Program-made: the position numbers and the translations under genes | Origin: Macrostomum hystrix | Taxonomy: Eukaryota; Platyhelminthes; Macrostomidae | Assembly (NCBI GenBank): GCA_950097015.1 | Contig: CATNEN010000013.1 | Span: 186,001 to 250,000, forward strand | Length of the DNA stretch: 64,000 nucleotides | Direction of reading: 5' to 3' | Notes under the pieces: model-generated | Databases searched by the model: none | The model's input: only the letters and a program-made list of their open reading frames with translations | Told to the model about the DNA's origin: nothing | Part shown: positions 62,301 to 64,000 of the stretch, piece by piece | Position numbering within the stretch: the first letter of the stretch is position 1 | Layout: each line of letters opens with the position of its first letter

Positions 62301-64000
62301 AAACAGAACTCTTTTTTCTGCTAAAATTTTCGAATTCATAGCGCTTTTGATTGCGTGACCTTGGGGGATGAAATTCAATGCACATTCTCTCGCTTTTGAT
62401 TGCGTGACCTTGGGGGATGAAATTCAATGCACATTCTCTCGCATTTGATTGCGTGACCTTGGGGGATGAAATTCAATGCACATTCTCTCGCATTTGATTG
62501 CGTGACCTTGGGGGATGAAATTCAATGCACATTCTCTCGCATTTGATTGCGTGACCTTGGGGATGAAATTCAATGCAGATTCTCTCGCATTTGATAGTGT
62601 GACCTTGGGGGATGAAATTCAATGCAGATTCTCTCGCATTTGATAGTGTGACCTTGGGGGATGAAATTCAATGCGCTTTCTCGCGTTTGATAGTGTGACC
62701 TTGGGGGATGAAATTCAATGCACATTCTCTCGCATTTGATTGCGTGACCTTGGGGGATGAAATTCAATGCACATTCTCTCGCATTTGATTGCGTGACCTT
62801 GGGGGATGAAATTCAATGCACATTCTCTCGCATTTGATAGTGTGACCTTGGGGGATGAAATTCAATGCACATTCTCTCGCATTTGATTGCGTGACCTTGG
62901 GGGATGAAATTCAATGCACATTCTCTCGCATTTGATTGCGTGACCTTGGGGATGAAATTCAAATCACATTCTCTCGCATTTGATTGTGTGACCTTGGGGG
63001 ATGAAATTCAATGCACATTCTCTCGCATTTGATAGTGTGACCTTGGGGGATGAAATTCAATGCACATTCTCTCGCATTTGATAGTGTGACCTTGGGGGAT
63101 GAAATTCAATGCACATTCTCTCGCATTTGATAGTGTGACCTTGGGGGATGAAATTCAATGCACATTCTCTCGCATTTGATTGTGTGACCTTGGGGGATGA
63201 AATTCAATGCACATTCTCTCGCATTTGATAGTGTGACCTTGGGGGATGAAATTCAATGCACATTCTCTCACATTTGATAGTGTGACCTTGGGGGATGAAA
63301 TTCAATGCACATTCTCTCGCATTTGATAGTGTGACCTTGGGGGATGAAATTCAATGCACATTCTCTCGCATTTGATTGTGTGACCTTGGGGGATGAAATT
63401 AAATGCACATTCTCTCGCATTTGATAGTGTGACCTTGGGGGATGAAATTCAATGCACATTCTCTCACATTTGATAGAGTGACCTTGGGGGATGAAATTCA
63501 ATGCACATTCTCTCGCATTTGATTGCGTGATCTTAGGAAGTGAAATTCAACGCACATTCTCGACTTCACATTCAAAAACAGGCGAATAAACTTAACGCAC
63601 GCGCTCTTTTCAATTTTGCATTGAAAACAACGCCTTTCGCTCGCAGAGAACGAGTTGGCAATCATGTACAACGACATGAGTGTGCTGGAGAACCACCACT
63701 GTGCGGTTGCCTTCAAACTGCTGCAAGATCCCGGCTGCAACATCTTCAGCCAGCTGGACGATGTTGAAAGACGCCAGCTGCGCAAGATGGTCATCGACAT
63801 GGTGCTGGCCACGGACATGAGCAAGCACATGTCCCTGCTGGCCGACCTCAAAACCATGGTGGAGACAAAGAAAGTCGCCGGCGGCTGCCTTCTGAAGCTG
63901 GATAACTACAGTGAGAAGATGCAGATCATGCAGAACATGGTGCACTGCGCCGACCTCAGCAACCCGGCCAAGCCGCTGCCGCTGTCCACCCAGTGGGTCA
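21612..64000 (+). CDS. PDE4 (dunce-type) cAMP-specific phosphodiesterase gene, 3' end outside the window
   Basis: Hydrolyses cAMP to AMP and so limits PKA signalling. Common exons: 48584-48748 and 53412-53528 (UCR1), 56725-56765 (linker LR1), 57141-57256 and 57341-57452 (UCR2), 57546-57955 (LR2 and start of catalytic region), 60579-60843 and 63647 to the edge (catalytic). Every junction keeps frame (2, 2, 1, 0, 1, 0, 1). Diagnostic motifs: PKA site [12 protein letters not shown] in UCR1, [25 protein letters not shown] in UCR2, [59 protein letters not shown]. Upstream lie several alternative N-terminal exons, all ending in phase 2, as expected for a gene with several promoters like dunce. The extent of the 5' end is inferred from phase and motif, without transcripts. 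The last catalytic part (including the substrate-binding Gln) lies beyond the window. Confidence 0.93.
21900..21955 (-). mobile_element. SINE-B fragment
   Basis: Minus strand carries CCAGTCCATGGATTGAACGG then CTGTACGCAGC, matching the middle of the SINE-B copy at 41480. Confidence 0.5.
22330..22463 (+). CDS. Candidate PDE4 alternative N-terminal exon 2 (polyQ, RRHS)
   Basis: Begins within a CAG run after CTAAAG, giving poly-Gln, then [16 protein letters not shown] and a hydrophobic CITLSCNSD end. Donor GACGG|GTGAGC, phase 2, so Gly is completed by the first base of the UCR1 exon, followed by FDENAG. RRHS is a PKA-type site like that near the N-terminus of vertebrate PDE4D3. The upstream partner would be 21612-21674. 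Confidence 0.55.
22551..23255 (+). repeat. Minisatellite, 16-nt unit, ~44 copies
   Basis: Unit ATGGGGAAGACAGTGT with variants (TTGGGAATAC, GGTAAG, GTGGAT). It starts about 88 nt after the exon donor at 22463. All + frames remain open ([10 protein letters not shown]), which is not coding. Confidence 0.95.
23256..23639. other. Intronic spacer
   Basis: No feature recognised. Confidence 0.4.
23640..23692 (+). mobile_element. tRNA-like fragment
   Basis: Contains GGGGGTTCGAATCTTAG, a B-box-like motif matching the third SINE head type (compare 42035). Body not recognised. Confidence 0.3.
23735..24050 (+). repeat. Minisatellite, 18-nt unit, ~17 copies
   Basis: Unit CCTCAGCTCTGACACCAT with shorter CAGTTCTGACACCA variants. 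The minus-strand open frames (VRAEDG) are repeat artefacts. Confidence 0.93.
24051..24688. other. Region before the 24.7 kb PDE4 exon
   Basis: Should contain a promoter if the downstream exon is a first exon. No convincing TATA box. No gene seen. Confidence 0.4.
24689..25038 (+). CDS. PDE4 alternative first exon (116 codons; polyQ, Cys cluster, polyG)
   Basis: ATG-started: [14 protein letters not shown], a run of about 17 Gln, [10 protein letters not shown], a Cys-rich [10 protein letters not shown], a run of about 11 Gly, then [17 protein letters not shown] and a polar tail. Donor CCGC|GTGAGT, phase 2: Ala is completed by the UCR1 exon, then FDENAG. The clustered Cys could be lipidated and target the isoform to membrane; that is inference. 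Confidence 0.65.
25118..29860 (+). repeat. Large satellite-like array, 27/28-nt unit, ~170 copies, with higher-order repeats
   Basis: Unit of the type CAGTTCCTTCGATTGGAAAA + CTACCCCT. The first 370 nt are a homogeneous CTCACTTCTTTTGATTGG sub-type. From about 25.5 kb a 278-bp block repeats three times, and from about 26.18 to 28.9 kb a 1,138-bp block repeats more than twice. It starts about 80 nt after the exon donor at 25038. The many MENYPS-type frames are artefacts. Confidence 0.97.
29861..31137. other. Intronic spacer
   Basis: No supportable gene. A frame around 30345-30470 ends QYV at AG|GTAAAA in phase 2 but lacks an ATG and PDE4-like motifs, so it is not called. Confidence 0.4.
31138..31695 (+). 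repeat. Minisatellite, 12-nt unit, ~46 copies
   Basis: Unit GGGATTGCTGTA with variants (GGCATTGCTGTA, GGGATTGCTGTT, AGGATTGCTGTA) and two 10-nt slips at GGCATTTGTT. All three minus frames stay open for about 200 codons; not coding. Confidence 0.95.
31696..32458. other. Region before the 32.5 kb PDE4 exon
   Basis: GC-richer towards the right with C/T-rich stretches. Probably promoter or 5' UTR of the next exon, but no TATA box found. The 152-codon frame here is out of frame with the called exon and has no family features. Confidence 0.4.
32459..32580 (+). CDS. PDE4 alternative first exon (40 codons; RRHT)
   Basis: ATG-started [20 protein letters not shown], ending RCRRHTLA plus two bases before AT|GTGAGT, phase 2. 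Joined to UCR1 it reads RRHTLAIFDENAG, closely parallel to the RRHS-xx-CFD arrangement of vertebrate PDE4D3. A PKA-type R-R-x-T site is predicted. The start shares LQVPTL with the exon at 37869. Confidence 0.75.
32688..32935 (+). mobile_element. SINE-B copy, near full length
   Basis: Head with GGACTCTCGACTTGAAGG and B box GGTTCGATTCC, then GACACTTAACTCTGCATTGC, CACCCAGCTC and TAGCTGGGGTAATT. It ends CGGTGTAATCAATAATTATT. The best copy for defining the 3' tail. Confidence 0.85.
32936..33720. other. Intronic spacer with a possible tRNA-like fragment
   Basis: No gene. Around 33550-33600 CAAGCTAGCAGTTCGAATCC resembles a tRNA-derived head with a B box, without a recognisable body. Confidence 0.35.
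33721..34668 (+). repeat. Minisatellite, 44-nt unit, ~21 copies
   Basis: Unit starts CAGCCACCTCACTCCAACTC and continues CTTCCTCTCCACTCTTTCA(A/G)TGAA. Five related copies lie inverted at 38079-38291. The left flank (TTGAAAAACTA ... AGTTGGTGCACAGCC) is shared with that inverted copy. Confidence 0.95.
34669..35666. other. Promoter and leader region before the 35.7 kb PDE4 exon
   Basis: Contains a CCAAT/TATA pair (below) and, near 35597, an AATAAATA closer to the start codon. No separate gene recognised. Confidence 0.4.
34947..34983 (+). promoter_or_regulatory. CCAAT box and TATA box
   Basis: CCAAT at 34947 and TATATAGT at 34976, followed 30 nt later by TGAGCACTAACAGG, which resembles TGAGCACTAAAGTG at the expected start near 40570. 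It would give a long or spliced leader for the exon at 35667. Confidence 0.45.
35667..35800 (+). CDS. PDE4 alternative first exon (44 codons; RLSRRS)
   Basis: ATG-started [12 protein letters not shown], a Ser/Gly run, then [12 protein letters not shown] plus two bases before AA|GTGAGT, phase 2. Joined to UCR1 it reads RRSLPNFDENAG. The R-R-S just before the junction parallels RRHS/RRHT in the other N-terminal exons. Confidence 0.72.
35876..36240 (+). mobile_element. SINE-A copy, full length
   Basis: tRNA-like head GTGGCAGAGCGGTGAATGCG with B box AGTTCGATTCC, body GGCGAGGCCACATTTATTTG through GCTGCGGGTCTAGTGTCACC, and tail (ATT)n. It starts 76 nt after the exon donor at 35800. Confidence 0.9.
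36241..37868. other. Intronic spacer and region before the 37.9 kb exon
   Basis: No gene supported. A CAG-rich stretch (37840-37868) stays open into the next exon, but an in-frame stop at 37764 and no ATG limit it. At 37451-37470 a 20-bp exact match to the kinase exon 2 occurs. Confidence 0.4.
37869..38023 (+). CDS. PDE4 alternative first exon (51 codons; RRHSCNT-C)
   Basis: The open frame begins upstream after a stop at 37764, but the first ATG is at 37869: [19 protein letters not shown], ending [10 protein letters not shown] plus TG before GTGAGT, phase 2. Joined to UCR1 it reads RRHSCNTCFDENAG, the closest match in the window to the vertebrate PDE4D3 N-terminal RRHS..CFD arrangement. Confidence 0.82.
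38079..38291 (-). repeat. Inverted 44-nt minisatellite, ~5 copies
   Basis: Same unit as 33721-34668 on the opposite strand (GAGTGAGGTGGCTGTTCACT...). Its outer flank GTGCACCAACTCGTAGTTTT matches the inverted left flank of the large array. It starts about 55 nt after the exon donor at 38023. Confidence 0.92.
38316..38460 (+). repeat. Three-copy 51-nt repeat next to the inverted minisatellite
   Basis: GTACATTAGATTAT recurs at 38316, 38367 and 38418 with TAACT-type and GAATTCTCTTA segments between. Confidence 0.8.
38461..39176. other. Intronic spacer
   Basis: No gene recognised. Confidence 0.4.
39177..39184 (+). promoter_or_regulatory. TATA box of the 39.3 kb PDE4 exon
   Basis: TATATAAA 107 nt upstream of the ATG at 39291. 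With a start about 30 nt downstream the leader would be 75-80 nt. The distance matches that at 40522. Confidence 0.55.
39291..39442 (+). CDS. PDE4 alternative first exon (50 codons; basic)
   Basis: ATG-started [17 protein letters not shown], basic and Ala/Gly-rich, ending [10 protein letters not shown] plus AG before GTGACC, phase 2 (Ser then FDENAG). The donor is weaker than the others. RRHP appears but without a Ser or Thr next to it. A TATA box supports a promoter here. Confidence 0.6.
39508..39895 (+). repeat. Minisatellite, 21-nt unit, ~18 copies
   Basis: Unit ATTAGGATTCCCCAGAATTA with AGT/TTA/CAT alternatives. It starts about 65 nt after the donor at 39442. Both-strand open frames are artefacts of the 21-nt period. 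Confidence 0.94.
39896..40521. other. Spacer and upstream region of the 40.6 kb exon
   Basis: No gene seen. Confidence 0.4.
40522..40529 (+). promoter_or_regulatory. TATA box of the 40.6 kb PDE4 exon
   Basis: TATAAATA 88 nt upstream of the ATG at 40610. The expected start falls around TTTCTCTGAGCACTAAAG. Confidence 0.6.
40610..40797 (+). CDS. PDE4 alternative first exon (62 codons; QRRHS)
   Basis: ATG-started [20 protein letters not shown], then [17 protein letters not shown] and a basic GFWKRTT ending plus AG before GTACTG, phase 2 (Ser then FDENAG). QRRHS is a PKA-type site. TATA box and short leader upstream. Confidence 0.7.
40798..41285. other. Intronic spacer
   Basis: No feature recognised. 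Unlike most other donors here, this one has no repeat within 130 nt. Confidence 0.4.
41286..41590 (+). mobile_element. SINE-B copy, full length with internal insert in the head
   Basis: GGTTAGAGCGACGGACTCAC head, B-box-like GAGTTCAAATC, body CTTCAGTTCACCCAGCTGTT to GGGGCAGGTGTAATCAGTTA, tail ATTATTT. A SINE-A head follows at once. Confidence 0.82.
41591..41985 (+). mobile_element. SINE-A copy, full length, inserted at the tail of SINE-B
   Basis: Head AGTGGCAGAGCGTTTGACTC, B box AGCTCGATTCC, complete body, and a long (ATT)n tail. It begins where the SINE-B tail ends. Confidence 0.9.
41992..42060 (+). mobile_element. tRNA-like SINE head, third type
   Basis: AGAGCTTCCGACTTC...GAGAGGTCGAGAGTTCGAATC resembles the head at 21204. 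It directly follows the SINE-A tail, so three tRNA-derived units lie in tandem. Confidence 0.45.
42061..43055. other. Intronic spacer
   Basis: Holds a (CT)n stretch ending CTAG near 42860-42905. No gene seen. Confidence 0.4.
43056..43534 (+). CDS. Candidate PDE4 alternative N-terminal exon (basic, unrecognised)
   Basis: Open from an ATG at 43056 with a second ATG at 43230. The part after 43200 looks truly coding: Glu-rich [16 protein letters not shown], then [19 protein letters not shown] and a Ser/Gly run, ending TRTRQML plus GG before GTGGGT, phase 2 (Gly then FDENAG). I do not recognise it from PDE4 N-termini; only phase and position link it. It could belong to a different transcript. Confidence 0.5.
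43610..43840 (-). mobile_element. SINE-A copy with internal deletion
   Basis: Minus strand has the head (GCGGTTAACGTGTTTGCCTC, AGGTCCCTGAG) joined directly to the GTACACTGCCTGACGATGAG part; the middle of the body is missing. It begins about 75 nt after the donor at 43534. Confidence 0.82.
43841..44280. other. Degenerate GATTT/GGGAT-rich stretch before the 43-nt array
   Basis: Many short words such as GGGATTT, TCTGGGA and GATTTTG recur without a fixed period. It may be a decayed edge of the next array. Confidence 0.4.
44281..45582 (+). repeat. Minisatellite, 43-nt unit, ~30 copies
   Basis: Unit AATCTAGGATCTGGGATT + (C/A)AGCGTCATGTAATCGGGC + (TATAATA/AATAATA/AATGATA). Two positions toggle between copies; otherwise nearly identical. 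Confidence 0.96.
45583..47499. other. Intronic spacer with recurrent ATTGG(C/T)TA elements
   Basis: No gene supported. Between 46530 and 46885, ATTGG(C/T)TA(A/G) recurs five times in diverged surroundings, partly with CCCCATGCGAGGC(A/G)TTCTG. A CTATAAATAA near 46360 could be a TATA box but no start exon follows. Confidence 0.4.
47500..48470 (+). repeat. Minisatellite, 10-nt unit, ~95 copies
   Basis: Unit GGTCAGTTT(G/A), so (A/G)GGTCA recurs every 10 nt. It ends about 110 nt before the UCR1 exon acceptor. Confidence 0.96.
48584..48748 (+). CDS. PDE4 common exon: first half of UCR1
   Basis: Acceptor TCTCACAG. Reads [39 protein letters not shown] and [12 protein letters not shown] is the conserved PKA site that activates long PDE4 forms. 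It takes one base from the preceding exon's split codon (phase 2) and leaves phase 2. This is the junction that fixes the phase of all alternative N-termini. Confidence 0.95.
48814..50133 (+). repeat. Minisatellite, 37-nt unit (28-nt variants), ~36 copies
   Basis: Unit CTGATCCACTGATGTACATG + A(A/G)GGAGAGGGCAA(G/A)CA(G/T). Some units lack the GTACAT segment (28 nt). It starts 66 nt after the UCR1 exon donor. All three minus frames are open for over 440 codons, purely because the unit has no stop in any frame. Confidence 0.96.
50134..52977. other. Intron and probable promoter region of a short PDE4 form
   Basis: GC-rich, with C-rich and GA-rich stretches after about 51 kb and no repeats. No supportable gene. 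It could hold the promoter for the start at 52978; no TATA box found close to it. Confidence 0.4.
52978..53528 (+). CDS. Candidate PDE4 short-form first exon running into UCR1
   Basis: ATG-started [17 protein letters not shown], then a Ser/Gly/Ala stretch, an acidic [13 protein letters not shown], a run of about 17 Gln, and [19 protein letters not shown]. It runs in frame, without splicing, through the common UCR1 exon (53412-53528). Use of this start would give a form lacking the N-terminal half of UCR1 and its RRES site, but with a Cys-rich, probably palmitoylated N-terminus and a new RRGS. Frame continuity and composition argue that it is coding; no transcript evidence. Confidence 0.6.
53412..53528 (+). 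CDS. PDE4 common exon: second half of UCR1
   Basis: Acceptor ACATTTTCAG lies inside the longer open frame from 52978. The exon completes a Leu codon, then [20 protein letters not shown] and [14 protein letters not shown]. Donor GACAG|GTGAGC, phase 2. Confidence 0.93.
53529..55892. other. Intronic spacer
   Basis: No supportable gene. Short frames on both strands lack conserved motifs. Confidence 0.4.
55893..56050 (+). repeat. Five-copy 32-nt repeat
   Basis: Unit ATTCAGTGTCCTACGCAGCT + GGTGCTGTGGAC, nearly perfect; the first copy has TGCGCAGC. Confidence 0.93.
56147..56440 (+). repeat. Decayed relatives of the 66-nt array, keeping TTTCTAAGAAA
   Basis: ATTTCTAAGAAAG or close variants recur at about 56147, 56233, 56266, 56300 and 56331 in otherwise diverged sequence. 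The same word starts each unit of the array at 59575. Confidence 0.55.
56636..56698 (+). repeat. Short 18-nt repeat, ~3.5 copies
   Basis: Unit CCAGTTGATGATGATCCC just before a small PDE4 exon. Confidence 0.8.
56725..56765 (+). CDS. PDE4 small linker exon (LR1, 41 nt)
   Basis: Acceptor AATTTCAG and donor GCTG|GTAAGC. It encodes [13 protein letters not shown] between UCR1 and UCR2, in a phase (2 in, 1 out) that fits both neighbours. Low-complexity linker, as in other PDE4s; identified by phase and splice sites. Confidence 0.75.
56890..57040 (-). mobile_element. SINE-A fragment
   Basis: Minus strand shows the GGCGAGGCCACGGAGAGGAGGC body start, GACTTGTCGTGTAAAAG and GTACACTGCCTTGACGATA, and a GATGTACACACGCG stretch. 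Head missing. Lies within a PDE4 intron about 125 nt after the donor. Confidence 0.7.
57141..57256 (+). CDS. PDE4 exon: first half of UCR2
   Basis: Acceptor TACTCAG. Reads [42 protein letters not shown]2 folds onto the catalytic site and pairs with UCR1. Donor AGCAAG|GTAAAA, phase 0. Confidence 0.95.
57341..57452 (+). CDS. PDE4 exon: second half of UCR2
   Basis: Acceptor GCATTTTAG. Reads [16 protein letters not shown], then a Gly/Ala insertion, then [12 protein letters not shown]; phase 1 at CTGG|GTTTGC. The intron before it is only 84 nt. Confidence 0.92.
57546..57955 (+). CDS. PDE4 exon: LR2 linker and start of catalytic region
   Basis: Acceptor [17 protein letters not shown] is followed by about 70 residues of Ser/Gly/Ala-rich linker, longer than usual for LR2. 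Then [23 protein letters not shown] and [11 protein letters not shown], the first helices of the catalytic domain. Donor GAG|GTGAGA, phase 0. Confidence 0.94.
58085..58722 (-). mobile_element. SINE-A copy split by an AT-rich insert
   Basis: Head and body on the minus strand at 58722-58490 (GCAGAGCGGTCTATGGCATT, GGCGAGGTCACATTC, CGCGGAGAGAAGGC). The distal end (CCAAATGATGTGCCAGTGC) is at 58085-58140. About 340 nt of A/T-rich, ATA-repeat sequence lies between. Confidence 0.7.
58735..58895 (-). mobile_element. SINE-B copy, 3'-truncated, next to SINE-A
   Basis: Minus strand head GCAGCCCAGTGGCTAGAGC, B-box-like GAGTTCGAATC, then a worn body ending TACCAGCATCAGCTGGGG. The SINE-A head follows downstream on the same strand. 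Confidence 0.75.
58896..59573. other. Intronic spacer
   Basis: No feature recognised. Confidence 0.4.
59574..60385 (+). repeat. Highly homogeneous minisatellite, 66-nt unit, 12 copies
   Basis: Unit TTTCTAAGAAAGACTTTTTA + GAATCTCCACCCATTTGTAA + CAACTGCTTACCGAAGTCGC + ATCTGA. Only one substitution (CCGGAG) seen across the copies. 66 nt is 22 codons, so one minus frame is open through the whole array (about 320 codons); not coding. Confidence 0.97.
60579..60843 (+). CDS. PDE4 catalytic exon with HD metal site
   Basis: Acceptor CACCCACAG. Reads [53 protein letters not shown] and [12 protein letters not shown]. The metal-ligand His of YHNxxHAADV and the His-Asp pair of AIHD are present. The second Asp of the usual HDVDHPG is Asn here. 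Donor ACTG|GTGAGT, phase 1. Confidence 0.96.
60944..61290 (+). mobile_element. SINE-A copy, full length
   Basis: Head GAATGGCGCAGAGCTGTTAT with a weak B box GAGCTTGATTCC, full body to TGATGTGCCATTTCCAGCAG; no long ATT tail. It begins 100 nt after the PDE4 donor at 60843. Confidence 0.88.
61291..62344. other. Intronic spacer
   Basis: No supportable gene. Confidence 0.4.
62345..63569 (+). repeat. Minisatellite, 49-nt unit, ~25 copies
   Basis: Unit GCATTTGATTGCGTGACCTT + GGGGGATGAAATTCAATGCA + CATTCTCTC; TTGCG toggles with TAGTG and TTGTG. The last copy is worn and the array ends about 80 nt before the next PDE4 acceptor. Confidence 0.96.
63647..64000 (+). CDS. PDE4 catalytic exon, truncated by the window edge
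   Basis: Acceptor CTCGCAG completes a Glu codon, then [74 protein letters not shown] and [16 protein letters not shown]. The Asp of HCADLSNP is a metal ligand. The exon is still open at the last base. Confidence 0.96.

Overview
This is eukaryotic, almost certainly metazoan, nuclear DNA: GT-AG introns, an Src-family tyrosine kinase, a PDE4/dunce cAMP phosphodiesterase, tRNA-derived SINEs, and long tandem arrays in introns and spacers. The hexokinase most resembles flatworm (Schistosoma-type) 50-kDa enzymes as I remember them. With the very high tandem-repeat load and moderate GC, this suggests a free-living flatworm such as Macrostomum. That is an inference, not a demonstrated identification.

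Layout. 1-7 kb: two tandem, same-strand, intronless hexokinase genes sharing sharply bounded blocks of complete nucleotide identity. 7.0-7.65 kb: a minus-strand non-LTR retrotransposon remnant with a 2A-like motif and a zinc-finger fragment. 8.2-10.1 kb: an unrecognised single-pass membrane protein with twenty 16-residue repeats. 12.4-15.5 kb: a five-exon Src-family kinase with a polyglutamine N-terminus and no activation-loop tyrosine. 15.5-21.6 kb: spacer with two minisatellites and SINEs. 21.6 kb to the end: one PDE4 gene on the + strand, cut off by the window edge inside the catalytic domain.

The PDE4 gene is the main result. Its common exons encode UCR1 (48.6 and 53.4 kb), a linker (56.7 kb), UCR2 (57.1 and 57.3 kb), LR2 plus the start of the catalytic region (57.5 kb), and catalytic exons (60.6 and 63.6 kb). 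Upstream, over about 22 kb, lie at least seven alternative N-terminal exons (ending at 22463, 25038, 32580, 35800, 38023, 39442 and 40797, plus a weaker one at 43534). All end in phase 2 at a GT donor, which is the phase the UCR1 exon needs. Several encode an R-R-H-S/T-type basic motif shortly before the junction, as in vertebrate PDE4 long forms. Two have TATA boxes at the expected distance. A further start at 52978 reads directly into the second UCR1 exon.

About a quarter of the window is tandem array, nearly every array with its own unit (10 to 66 nt). An organising feature is that most splice donors are followed within about 30-130 nt by a minisatellite or SINE. Two SINE families (A and B) recur, and in two places they lie next to each other in the same order.
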